Positions 1 to 6,705 of a stretch of 11,863 nt of DNA are shown here, piece by piece. Source of the DNA: Methylocystaceae bacterium (GTDB lineage: Bacteria; Pseudomonadota; Alphaproteobacteria; Rhizobiales; Beijerinckiaceae); the NCBI GenBank assembly GCA_003152255.1, contig PLZT01000595.1, positions 1 to 11,863 on the forward strand. Direction: 5' to 3'. Under the pieces are notes generated by a model that searched no databases, was not told the DNA's origin, and was given only the letters and a program-made list of their open reading frames with translations. Numbering within the stretch: the stretch's first letter is position 1; every line of letters begins with the position of its first letter. The position numbers were made by a program, and so were the translations under genes.

Positions 1-548
1 CGTTAAGTCCGACAGACTGCTAGTCGGCGACGCCCTTCGCCAGCGCGGCGACAAAGGTACAGCGCATTGGCTGGTCAGCGCAAGGTTTGTAATTTTCTTT
101 ACGCTTCGTTGGAGGAACCATAAACGCGCCTCCATTCATGCCGCTCAGAGTCCCAATTTTCCGGAATATTGACTGCGCGAGGCAACGTCATGGGTGAAGA
201 TTGAACGCCCTCTATCTCTGATTTGTCAGCAGCACTGCGAGAGGGATTCCCAAAGCTCTCCGGTGAGACGAATCCATACTTCCCCCTCACCGGTTCCGCC
301 GGTGCGAGGTTAACCTAATGCGAGCTTTGTGCCGAATCGATAGCGGTTTGCATCTATGTTCTGAAAGCAGCGGCGTTTGATCCCGCATCCCCCGCGCCGG
401 CCCATGGGGTTGTGTCGGCGCGAAACTCGTTTTATGGAACGCCAATTCCCGAACCTGCGCAACGCGCGGCGCCGACGACTACCTTCATACGCGTTGCCTT
501 CGCGCAACCACAGCGAAGATCAAAAAAAGTTCTCCCCGCCGGCGCGCC
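1..548. other. No supportable gene; region downstream of the mobilization operon
   Basis: I find no convincing coding sequence here. The open frames are short, lack good ribosome-binding sites and resemble nothing I recognise. One minus-strand frame (99-290, GTG start, 63 codons) is the least unlikely, because it ends in a plausible acidic/aromatic tail (NIPENWDSERHEWRRVYG), but I cannot support it. Small symmetric elements are present: a 10-bp palindrome aggttaacct at 307-316 and a ccgac/gtcgg inverted repeat at 9-27. A run of seven T on the minus strand (523-529) follows the mobilization operon, but I see no stable stem in front of it. Confidence 0.4.
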
Positions 549-1238
549 TCAATAACCTTTCAACACATAGAACGGCGCTTGCTCGGTTCCCCAGCGCTGC
601 ATGCCGGGCTGAACGGCGACGCAACGGCGCGTGCGACCGTTGGCCTCTTTGCAATCGCCGAATTCAATTTTCAGCCCCTGCGCCCGCATATTCTGCGCGA
701 CAGATTCCATGGTGGCGGCCTCGCCGCGCAAGTCAGCTTTTTCCTGCTCAAGGCTCGCGATCTCCGAACGCTGCCACGCGAGCGCAACCCAAACGCCGAC
801 GGCAACCAGCATCACCGCGCCGATCGCGCTCACAGCCATGATCGCGAGCATCCGGTTCGAAAACCGCTCCGCCTTCTCGTCGAGGCTCATGCCGGCGCGA
901 TGCGCTTGGCCGATCACCGCCACGACGTCGGCCATCACCGGGCGAAGAGCGGCGCGCGCCGCATCGCCGACAACAGCGCCCGCGCCCGCAAGGCTCTCCC
1001 GAACCTCCTCGCGCACGGCGCCGGCCCCGGCTTGTTCGGCGCGCGGGCCAAGCTGCTCTGCTTCCGCCTGAAGTTTCTTCAAAACCCCGGTGCCATACTG
1101 GATCAGCCGCGTGATATTCGCGAAGTTCTCCGCATGCGCCGCGACCCCCTTGTCGAGCGCGGCTTGTGCGGCTTCGGCGTGAACAATCATCGCGCCGATT
1201 TCTTCCATCCTCGCGCCGCCGTCTGACTCGTTTCCCAT
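549..1238 (-). CDS. Mobilization-associated membrane protein (MobB-like, coiled coil plus one TM segment)
   Basis: A 229-aa protein encoded directly after the relaxase gene with a 27-bp gap, so almost certainly in the same operon. The frame can be read from a TTG at 1250, but the ATG at 1238 has a strong Shine-Dalgarno (GGAGG, 5 nt upstream), so I use that. Residues about 15-125 are Ala/Glu-rich and helical. One transmembrane helix spans about 129-155 (RMLAIMAVSAIGAVMLVAVG), followed by a charged coiled coil to about 181. The C-terminal 45 residues contain two cysteines, about 196 and 206, which could pair. I recognise no named domain. By position and architecture it resembles accessory Mob proteins such as RSF1010 MobB, which is membrane-associated and helps the relaxosome engage the transfer apparatus. 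That role is inference; the coding call is firm. Confidence 0.75.
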   Translation of the reverse strand: MGNESDGGARMEEIGAMIVHAEAAQAALDKGVAAHAENFANITRLIQYGTGVLKKLQAEAEQLGPRAEQAGAGAVREEVRESLAGAGAVVGDAARAALRPVMADVVAVIGQAHRAGMSLDEKAERFSNRMLAIMAVSAIGAVMLVAVGVWVALAWQRSEIASLEQEKADLRGEAATMESVAQNMRAQGLKIEFGDCKEANGRTRRCVAVQPGMQRWGTEQAPFYVLKGY

Positions 1239-1265
1239 GCTGGCCTCCAATCCATCTTATAAAAA

Positions 1266-4118
1266 TCAGCGTTCATGCCCGTGATCGTGGGAATGCTGCC
1301 GCATAACTTCGCGCTCGCGGCTCTGCTCTTTGAGCAGTTGCTCTTCCGCCAGCCGCTCTCGTTCCGCCTCGGCCCGCACGCGCTCGGCCTCAATGGCGCG
1401 GCGCGTTTCCGCCTGCGCAAAAGCTTCGCGGGCTTTGGCGGCGCCCTCCGCCTTGTAGAAGGCGAGCTTCGCCTCCTGGGCGATAGCCTGCATCCGCTCG
1501 GCATCGAGGGACGGCGCAGCCTGCCGCCGCTCCCTCTCTTGCGCTTCTCGCGGCGCCGACGTTTGCGCGCGCTCCTCCTGACGCTCTTCCGCGACCTCTC
1601 GCGAGCGAGCGAACGCGGCTTTCGCGGCCTCGCCATACGCACGCAGCTTCTCGCGGTCGGGCGCCGCGCGCTGCTGTGTTTCTCTCGCGGCGCCCTCCAG
1701 CGACAATTCGGACGGGCGCGCGGCGCTTTCGCCCTCTCGCTCCTTCGCGCGTTGCGCGTCGCTCTCGGCGCGGACGGGAACCACGATCTCGCTCGAAACA
1801 CCGAGCCGATCCGCCATGCCGCGCTGCTCGGCAAAATCCTTGGCGTAATCGAGCGTCGTCTCCTTCAGGCCGGGCCGGCCAAGCCGCTCCGATAGTCCCT
1901 GCAAATCCTTGAACTCGTCGCGGCCGGCGTAAAGCGTCGCCTCCTCGCGGTGGCGAGTCATCGCGACATAGGTCAAATGCCGGTCCATACTGCCGGAACT
2001 CAGCACATAGGCGCGATCGACCGTCGCCCCCTGCGATTTGTGAATCGTCGTCGCATAGCCGTGATCAATCGATGCGTAATCCGCTGTCGACACGGAAACC
2101 TCCCGCCCGAGCCCCGGCCCCCGCGCATTGTCGAGCCGCGCCACAAGCCGCCCTTCCTCGGCCTCTTGAACCGTTCCCAGCATCCCGTTTTTAACGCCAA
2201 GATCGCGATTGTTCTCCAAAAACAGCACGCGGTCGCCGACGGCAAATCGCCGCTCGCCGTCGTTCGTCGCATAGGAGCGCTCGCCCAATAGCTCGCCGCC
2301 CTCCTGACGGGCGGCGCGGATCGCCGCGTTCAACTCCCGAACGTCGGCGCGCCGATGCGCCAGCACGCTCCGCGAGCCGTCCGGTCGCTCGGACATGTCC
2401 TTCAAAACATCCCGCACGATCTCCCCGCGCGCCTCGTCCCGCGTCTGCGAAAATCGCACCCCGTCCCTCTCGCCGTAAGCCTCAAGCCCCCCGCTGGTCC
2501 GATGCCGCGCAAAATCCTGTGACGCCTGACGCTGCCAATCCTCCCCCTGCCGGCGAACGCCCTCCAGCTCGGCGAAGCCGACCCGCTCCGCGACGGCCCG
2601 GAACGCCGCCCCCGCCTGGATCGGCTGCAATTGCTCCGGATCGCCAACGAGAACGATCTTTGCGCCGGTCCGCTCGGCCTCGCCGATGAAGCGCGCCAAT
2701 TGCTTCGACGAAACCATTCCGGCCTCGTCGACCACCAAAATATCGCCAGAACCCAATTCCCCGCGCCCGGCCTGCCAGCCGTAATCCCACGACGCCAAGG
2801 TGCGAGAGGCGATCCCGGAAGATTCTTCGAGACCCTCGGCGGCTTTCCCGGACAAAGCCGCCCCGTGAACGACAAAACCCTGCGCCGCCCATGCTTCGCG
2901 CGCGGCGGACAGCATGGTGCTCTTGCCCGCTCCCGCCAGTCCGACGACGACGGCGAGCTGCTCCTCCCCGGTGATATGGCGGACAGCCTCCTGCTGTTCG
3001 TCGGAAAGATAAGAGCGCGACGCCAGCGCCTCCTCCACATGGCTCTCGCCGACGCCATGGCCCCGCGCCGCGCTCATCCGGTCGGCCGACAACACCATGC
3101 CGCGCTCGACCTCGACCATTTCCCGCGTCGAATAGCGGGCCAGCTCCAGCACCTCCCCACTCGCGGCGCGAACCTCCGGCGCCAGCTCCACAAGAGCCTT
3201 TGAGCCCATGGCCCGCGCGAACGCCCCCTGAAACTGCTCCGACTGGTCGATATAGCGATGCAGCGCCCGCGCGACGTCGCGCCGGTCGAACACGCTTTTC
3301 TCGCCGGTGATGATCGAAAGAACCTGTTCCGGCTTTTCCCGGATCGATTCGGCGTTGCGCCGCGCCGCCTCGCTGTCCAGACGGCTCCGCGACACCTCCT
3401 GACCGCGCCGCTGCATCTGCGTGGCGTGGACGCCCATATGCTCGGTCGGCTCAATCTCCAGCCCGCGCTCCATATGCGAGCGATGATCGATCTGAATTTC
3501 CAGTCCAGCTCGCGCCAGATGCTCGTTGGCGGTCTGCTCCCACGATTGCCGGATTTCAACGAGCTGAACCTGCGTCAACGGCAGATTATTCGCCGCGAGC
3601 CATTTGTTCTCCCGCTCGATGGCCGTCTTGTCGCCAAGCCCCTCGGAATTGACAGCCCGCGTCGTCATCATCAGATGCGCGTGAAAATTGCGGCCGTCGG
3701 TTTCGCCGGCGCGAAACGAAGCTTCGCCGCCATGCGGGGCATGGATAGCGAAATCGACCGCCGTCCCGTGCCGATCGGCCAGCCCCTGCGCGAACTCTCG
3801 TGTTAGCTCCAGCCGCTGTTCCGCGTTCAACTCATGCGGCAGCGCGACCTCGAATTCGCGGGCGACCCGCGCATCCATACGATTTTCGCTCTGCTCGGCG
3901 GCATTCCACAAAGCCGAACGATCCAAAGCCCATTCCACGTCAGCCCCCTGCGCAACGACGATCTCGCAATGCTCGACGCCCTGCCGCCGGGTAAAATCAT
4001 GCGTCAGGCCGTCGCGCTCATTGGTGAGGCATTCCGCCGAACGATAGGCGGACGCCGCCACGGCGCTTCGCCCCGACGCGCGGCTGATGGGTTTCATGCT
4101 GAGATGGTAGATCGCCAA
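1266..4118 (-). CDS. traA: MOBQ-family relaxase with RecD-type helicase domain (MobA/TraA)
   Basis: A 950-aa relaxase-helicase that would nick oriT, stay covalently bound to the 5' end and unwind the strand for conjugative transfer. The N-terminus MAIYHLSMKP matches the conserved MobA/TraA start, so the TTG at 4118 is taken as initiator although its upstream SD is weak. The likely catalytic tyrosine is Y25 (AVAASAYRS). The metal-binding histidines are H126 (FAIHAPHGG) plus the HAH at 146-148 (NFHAHLMMTTR). The helicase part has Walker A GLAGAGKST (393-401), Walker B LVVDEAG (461-467), GDPEQLQPIQAG (492-503), motif V TIHKSQGATVD (691-701) and motif VI YVAMTRHR (717-724). The last 170 residues are an Arg/Glu/Ala coiled coil with no primase motifs. 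The length suits Ti-type TraA proteins. The gene lies beside oriT and heads an operon with the membrane protein downstream. Confidence 0.95.
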   Translation of the reverse strand: MAIYHLSMKPISRASGRSAVAASAYRSAECLTNERDGLTHDFTRRQGVEHCEIVVAQGADVEWALDRSALWNAAEQSENRMDARVAREFEVALPHELNAEQRLELTREFAQGLADRHGTAVDFAIHAPHGGEASFRAGETDGRNFHAHLMMTTRAVNSEGLGDKTAIERENKWLAANNLPLTQVQLVEIRQSWEQTANEHLARAGLEIQIDHRSHMERGLEIEPTEHMGVHATQMQRRGQEVSRSRLDSEAARRNAESIREKPEQVLSIITGEKSVFDRRDVARALHRYIDQSEQFQGAFARAMGSKALVELAPEVRAASGEVLELARYSTREMVEVERGMVLSADRMSAARGHGVGESHVEEALASRSYLSDEQQEAVRHITGEEQLAVVVGLAGAGKSTMLSAAREAWAAQGFVVHGAALSGKAAEGLEESSGIASRTLASWDYGWQAGRGELGSGDILVVDEAGMVSSKQLARFIGEAERTGAKIVLVGDPEQLQPIQAGAAFRAVAERVGFAELEGVRRQGEDWQRQASQDFARHRTSGGLEAYGERDGVRFSQTRDEARGEIVRDVLKDMSERPDGSRSVLAHRRADVRELNAAIRAARQEGGELLGERSYATNDGERRFAVGDRVLFLENNRDLGVKNGMLGTVQEAEEGRLVARLDNARGPGLGREVSVSTADYASIDHGYATTIHKSQGATVDRAYVLSSGSMDRHLTYVAMTRHREEATLYAGRDEFKDLQGLSERLGRPGLKETTLDYAKDFAEQRGMADRLGVSSEIVVPVRAESDAQRAKEREGESAARPSELSLEGAARETQQRAAPDREKLRAYGEAAKAAFARSREVAEERQEERAQTSAPREAQERERRQAAPSLDAERMQAIAQEAKLAFYKAEGAAKAREAFAQAETRRAIEAERVRAEAERERLAEEQLLKEQSREREVMRQHSHDHGHER

Positions 4119-4168
4119 TCAAAACCGCCAAATCACTTTACCGATAGCTTGGCAGTCTAACCGCGCCT

Positions 4169-4198
4169 GAGTTGCGAAGCAACTCGTAAGTGCGCCCT
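4169..4198 (+). other. oriT: Origin of transfer (oriT), RSF1010/MOBQ type, with nic site
   Basis: A perfect 7-bp inverted repeat, gagttgc (4169-4175) / gcaactc (4179-4185) with loop gaa, is followed at once by GTAAGTGCGCCCT (4186-4198). In RSF1010/R1162-type origins the relaxase binds such a repeat and nicks in the sequence TAAGTG/CGCCCT, which predicts a nick between 4192 and 4193 on the plus strand. The site is 50 bp from the start of a MOBQ relaxase gene, the expected place. With this polarity, the strand starting at 4193 would enter the recipient with the TraD-like, partition and cargo side first and the relaxase gene last, as usual. Repeat and core are seen directly; nicking is inferred from the family. 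Confidence 0.9.
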
Positions 4199-4401
4199 TA
4201 AACATCCTCTCGCTTCGCTCTGGACGTTTCGGTGTTCGCACTGTGGCTGGCGTTCCGGTGAAATTGCTAGGTCCGCGCGTGACAGTTGGATTTCATTGTC
4301 GGAAGCGGAAATAAGTCAGCGATTTGTGAACACATCTTGGCAGAGGTCGAGGTTGCGCTTATGGGTTGTCGCTCCAGAAACGATTTCAGAAAGAAGCGCT
4401 C

Positions 4402-4779
4402 ATGGCCCGCAAAAGCATTGCCGAACGAATTGCTCAACTCGATGCACAGAAGAAAGCCCTACAAGCCCGCATAGGAAAACAGGAGCGCGCCAACGACACA
4501 AGGCGAAAAGTTCTGCTCGGCGCGCTCGTTCTGCATAGATTGGAAAACGCCGGTGACGCCGAGTTCTCGAAGCGCCTTGGTGACTGGTTGCGCCGCGAGC
4601 TGCCGGGCTTCCTCACTAGAGATTCCGACAAGGCGCTTCTTGCCGATCTGCTCGGTCAAGCCGATGTTTCCGCGACGCCTTATCCCGATCGTAAGCAAGA
4701 GGCGGTGGCGCCAGCGTTTCCGGCTGCTGGAAGTTCTGGAAGTCAATTCGCGGTGCGTCCCGACAGCGTCGACCTTTGA
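4402..4779 (+). CDS. TraD/MobC-like relaxosome accessory protein
   Basis: A 125-aa basic protein divergent from the relaxase gene, with oriT between them. The ATG at 4402 is preceded by an AAGAAG-type ribosome-binding site 7 nt upstream; a start 12 codons earlier in the same frame lacks one. Residues 6-30 form a short charged coiled coil (RIAQLDAQKKALQARI). They are followed by DTRRKVLLGALVLHRLE (32-48), which resembles the R-K/R-x-R-x-LIxLGAL pattern of the small TraD/TraC conjugation proteins of Ti-type plasmids. The C-terminal 35 residues are Pro/Ala-rich and probably disordered. Proteins of this class bind near oriT and assist the relaxase. Context and motif agree, but assignment to TraD, TraC or MobC is uncertain. 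Confidence 0.75.
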   Translation: MARKSIAERIAQLDAQKKALQARIGKQERANDTRRKVLLGALVLHRLENAGDAEFSKRLGDWLRRELPGFLTRDSDKALLADLLGQADVSATPYPDRKQEAVAPAFPAAGSSGSQFAVRPDSVDL

Positions 4780-4868
4780 TAGTCGAGCCCCTGCCCTCCG
4801 TTCGATATCTCGAACGGTTCTCGCTGCCTTACTTGATCGAAAAGCTTTTTCGCGGTGTAGCCGCGTTT

Positions 4869-5651
4869 TCAACCTCTCCCGAAGGCCGCTTCTTTCGGCT
4901 TTTTGGAGAGGTTTTTGGAATGTTGACCGCGTGAAACGCGGTCTCCGCAATAGGTTCGTTTAGAACCTCTATCCGTGGACTCCATTTTTTTGGACCCTCC
5001 CCCCTGGGAAGCGGAAGCGTCGGCGTTTCCTCGGCCGGCGCTCGAATTTTTCCGACCGCGCTCGATCCAACCAAGCCATTCGCGCGAGACGATCCGCACG
5101 ACATTGGAGAGGTTGGGCCGCTTGTCGCGCCGCCGCTCCTCGATGGTCAGATAGCCGTGGCCGGCCGCCTCGTGGATGGCGTTGCGGGCGGTGGTGATCC
5201 CGACGCCCGCGCGGGCCGCGAGCTCCCCAAGGGTGAGCGTGCAATGCCGCTTGGCCCGCGCCTCGTCGGCGACAAGCCGCAGGACGGCCAGCTCCCCCGT
5301 TGTGAATTGGCTGGCGAGCTGCGGCGGCATGGGGCCGGATGCCGCCAAAAGGCGCCGGCGCTCGATCGACGCCCGCCGGTCGGGCGAAGGCGCCGCCTTC
5401 CGCTTTGGCGGAAAATGGCTCGAGCGCCCCTGCCCCTTCGCCTGCGCCGCCACATGCGGCGCCCGCTGCGCCACGGTGTCGACCCCGCGCACCTCGCGCT
5501 TCTGGGCCTCGATCGCCTCCGCCAGCGCCTGGGCCTGCTCGTCCGAGACTTCTTTCGCTCCCCATCGCTGCCAGACGGTGCGGGCGAACCCGTCCAGCGC
5601 GGCAAGGGATTTCGTGCCGCCGATGGCGGTCAGTATTTCAATAGCGGTCAT
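4869..5651 (-). CDS. Winged-helix DNA-binding protein of a conserved plasmid/accessory family, function unknown
   Basis: A 260-aa protein starting at ATG 5651 behind a modest GGGA ribosome-binding site. Residues 10-50 (GGTKSLAALDGFARTVWQRW, then Asp/Glu/Ala helix) form an N-terminal block. Residues 60-107 are a basic linker. A winged helix-turn-helix covers about 108-190: TLTLGELAARAGV (138-150) and GITTARNAIHEAAGHGYLTI (151-170) are the two helices of the HTH, and ERRRDKRPNLSNVVRIV is the wing. The C-terminal 60 residues are low complexity. I recall proteins of this layout beside relaxase genes in alphaproteobacterial accessory DNA, usually annotated only as helix-turn-helix protein. It could be a replication initiator, copy-control factor or repressor of the neighbouring promoters. 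Two inverted repeats upstream (5664-5683 and 5722-5742) are candidate self-operators. The DNA-binding fold is well supported; the role is not. Confidence 0.8.
   Translation of the reverse strand: MTAIEILTAIGGTKSLAALDGFARTVWQRWGAKEVSDEQAQALAEAIEAQKREVRGVDTVAQRAPHVAAQAKGQGRSSHFPPKRKAAPSPDRRASIERRRLLAASGPMPPQLASQFTTGELAVLRLVADEARAKRHCTLTLGELAARAGVGITTARNAIHEAAGHGYLTIEERRRDKRPNLSNVVRIVSREWLGWIERGRKNSSAGRGNADASASQGGGSKKMESTDRGSKRTYCGDRVSRGQHSKNLSKKPKEAAFGRG
4871..4916 (+). terminator. Rho-independent terminator after the TraD/MobC-like gene
   Basis: Nine-bp arms aacctctcc (4871-4879) and ggagaggtt (4905-4913) enclose an inner ccgaa/ttcgg stem (4879-4883 / 4894-4898), and a T run follows on the plus strand (4912-4916). 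It lies 92 bp after the TraD-like stop codon and would end that transcript. It also occupies the last codons of the convergent winged-helix gene on the other strand, so two converging genes share it. Confidence 0.55.
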
Positions 5652-5663
5652 AGCTTTCCCGTT

Positions 5664-5683
5664 CGGGTTGATCGCTCAACCCG
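5664..5683. promoter_or_regulatory. Inverted repeat just upstream of the winged-helix gene
   Basis: A perfect 7-bp inverted repeat, cgggttg (5664-5670) / caacccg (5677-5683) with a 6-nt loop, ends 13 bp before the start codon of the minus-strand winged-helix gene. It would lie in that gene's leader, either as an operator or as an mRNA hairpin close to the ribosome-binding site. There is no direct evidence for either function. Confidence 0.35.
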
Positions 5684-5721
5684 CCCAGAAGGGGCCAAAA
5701 ACCGGCGCAAACGCTCCCGTT

Positions 5722-5770
5722 AGCGGAAACGATGTTTCCGCTTGACTTGGGATCTGATTTCAGGGAAATT
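5722..5770 (+). promoter_or_regulatory. Perfect palindromic operator abutting a promoter-like element
   Basis: A perfect 9-bp inverted repeat, agcggaaac (5722-5730) / gtttccgct (5734-5742) around the spacer gat, shares its last T with TTGACT (5742-5747), a good -35 box. A poor -10 candidate, GAAATT (5765-5770), follows 17 bp later. A dimeric winged-helix protein bound here would block a rightward promoter, and the site also lies 70 bp upstream of the leftward winged-helix gene. The palindrome is certain; the promoter is weak. Confidence 0.45.
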
Positions 5771-5794
5771 CGTGGCTGCAATGCACATGAATTC

Positions 5795-5836
5795 CCCGGT
5801 TCGCCGGGACACCGGCCCGCCTCCACGGCGGGTTTT
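5795..5836 (+). terminator. Tandem hairpins ending in a T run (terminator, possibly the 3' end of a small RNA)
   Basis: Hairpin one is cccgg/ccggg with a TTCG tetraloop (5795-5808). Hairpin two is cccgcc/ggcggg with loop tccac (5816-5832), followed by TTTT (5833-5836). No protein gene ends just upstream on the plus strand, so the structure would end a short transcript begun near the operator/promoter at 5722-5770, or act as an attenuator before the gene at 5969. Confidence 0.5.
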
Positions 5837-5950
5837 GTGTTTCTAGGTCGTGTTCCTCTGTTAAAGATCGCCCTAGCCTATACCGATTCGTCGGACACCG
5901 GCAATTAATCGCTCCGGGGGAGTGAACATAGCAAGGCGTGAGCGCGCCAT

Positions 5951-5969
5951 ACGTGGTATAGTGACCCCG
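5951..5969 (+). promoter_or_regulatory. Extended -10 promoter giving a possibly leaderless transcript
   Basis: TGG followed by TATAGT (5954-5962) matches an extended -10 element. A start site about 7 bp downstream would fall on the GTG initiation codon at 5969, so the mRNA would have little or no leader. No Shine-Dalgarno precedes the GTG, which fits. No clear -35 box is visible, also consistent with an extended -10 promoter. Confidence 0.4.
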
Positions 5970-6409
5970 TGAGCACAAAAGACTTCCACGCAGAAATCGT
6001 AGATCGGTTGAGAAATTCGGGCGCCACACGCGCTCAAGTGGCGATGGCTCTCGCGGTCTTGCAACAAATCCGCTGGTATTCGATTGGACCGCAATTGGAC
6101 CTTTGCAGCCGCACGGGCAAAGAAATCGGCGACGAACTCGGCATACGATCGCAAGATTTTTCGCCTTGCCTCGCACTGCTTGAAAACGTCGGCGCAATCA
6201 CGCGCTTTGCGGACGGCCGTGAGAAAATAATCTGCCTCTCGCCTGAATACGCGGAAGCGGAGGCCAGTCGAAACCGGTTCCGTCAAATAACTCTGCCGCT
6301 GTTCGCTCCCGGCGGCTCGTATCAATTCAAGGCCGGGCTGACTAATTTAAAAGGATTCTGGAAGCAGTTTCGGAACGACCTCGCGAACCTCCTCACCTCA
6401 CAAAAATAG
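5969..6409 (+). CDS. RepL-like winged-helix protein, candidate plasmid replication or copy-control protein
   Basis: A 146-aa protein with a GTG start at 5969. Residues about 48-92 form a winged helix (TGKEIGDELGIRSQDFSPCL, then ALLENVGAITRFADGREKI). This resembles the RepL/MarR-type pattern of an EIxxELGIS helix, a recognition helix with ALxxLExxGxI, and a two-strand wing. Residues 10-45 are helical and could contact a partner or DNA. The tail (110-146) is aromatic and basic. No longer replication initiator is present in the window, and the gene sits between the transfer genes and the stability genes, where a rep gene is often found. It may therefore be the initiator or a copy regulator. The fold call is reasonable; function is inference. 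It is preceded by a likely leaderless promoter rather than an SD sequence. Confidence 0.65.
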   Translation: MSTKDFHAEIVDRLRNSGATRAQVAMALAVLQQIRWYSIGPQLDLCSRTGKEIGDELGIRSQDFSPCLALLENVGAITRFADGREKIICLSPEYAEAEASRNRFRQITLPLFAPGGSYQFKAGLTNLKGFWKQFRNDLANLLTSQK

Positions 6410-6414
6410 ACAGC

Positions 6415-6705
6415 TTATGGCCACTTCTGCGCGCCATGCAGGACGCGGATAATTTCGACGCGCTCGGGCTTCTGCCGCACACGATAGACGACGACAAAGG
6501 GCGTTCGGGCGATCACGAGCTCGCGGGTGCCGGCGGCGCGCCCACGCCGGCCGATTTTAGGATACTCGCTCAAGAGCACATCGGCGCCCTGCCGGATGGC
6601 GAGCGCCATTGTCAGGGCGCCGCGCGGGCTTTCCGTTTCGATATGATCGAGGATGATGTCGAGATCGGCGTCGGCGTCGTCCTGCCAGAGGACGGGAACG
6701 CTCAC
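6415..6705 (-). CDS. parE: ParE/RelE-superfamily toxin
   Basis: A 96-aa toxin of the ParE family, full length. The N-terminal helices (WQDDADADLDIILDHIE) are followed by an amphipathic helix and the conserved P-x-x-GR-x-GR stretch (49-55). Next come TRELVI (60-65), the strand VVVYRV (71-76) and the typical C-terminal strand RVLHGAQKWP (87-96). Family members inhibit DNA gyrase (ParE) or cleave mRNA on the ribosome (RelE); the lack of clear RelE catalytic residues and the RVLHGAQ ending favour ParE. Its ATG overlaps the TGA stop of the upstream antitoxin gene by 4 bp (ATGA at 6702-6705), so the pair is translationally coupled with the antitoxin made first. Confidence 0.93.
   Translation of the reverse strand: MSVPVLWQDDADADLDIILDHIETESPRGALTMALAIRQGADVLLSEYPKIGRRGRAAGTRELVIARTPFVVVYRVRQKPERVEIIRVLHGAQKWP

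Noticed and set aside
20..121. Short minus-strand frame of 33 codons (begins MVPPTKRKENY)
   Set aside because: No ribosome-binding site, too short, and no recognisable similarity; it may only be chance.
523..548. T run on the minus strand after the mobilization operon as a terminator
   Set aside because: The GC-rich sequence before it is self-complementary but gives no stem with a usable loop next to the T run.
579..1226. Plus-strand open frame opposite the membrane protein gene
   Set aside because: Its translation is Arg/His/Ala-rich with no domain, and the minus-strand frame has a strong SD, a transmembrane segment and operon context.
1187..4160. Many long open frames on both strands within the relaxase gene (for example 1275-1895, 2402-3058, 2631-3203 and 3258-3806)
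   Set aside because: They are shadows of the GC-rich relaxase frame, with Arg/Pro/Ala-biased translations and no family motifs; the relaxase frame carries every conserved motif.
4206..4400. Open frames (4286-4474, 4296-4538) and an imperfect aaacatcc/ggacgttt hairpin after oriT
   Set aside because: The frames lack SD sequences and overlap the TraD-like gene; the hairpin has a mismatch and no known oriT role.
4971..5745. Long open frames on the opposite strand and in other frames of the winged-helix gene
   Set aside because: Low-complexity Arg/Pro-rich translations; only the 260-aa frame has a coherent winged-helix domain.
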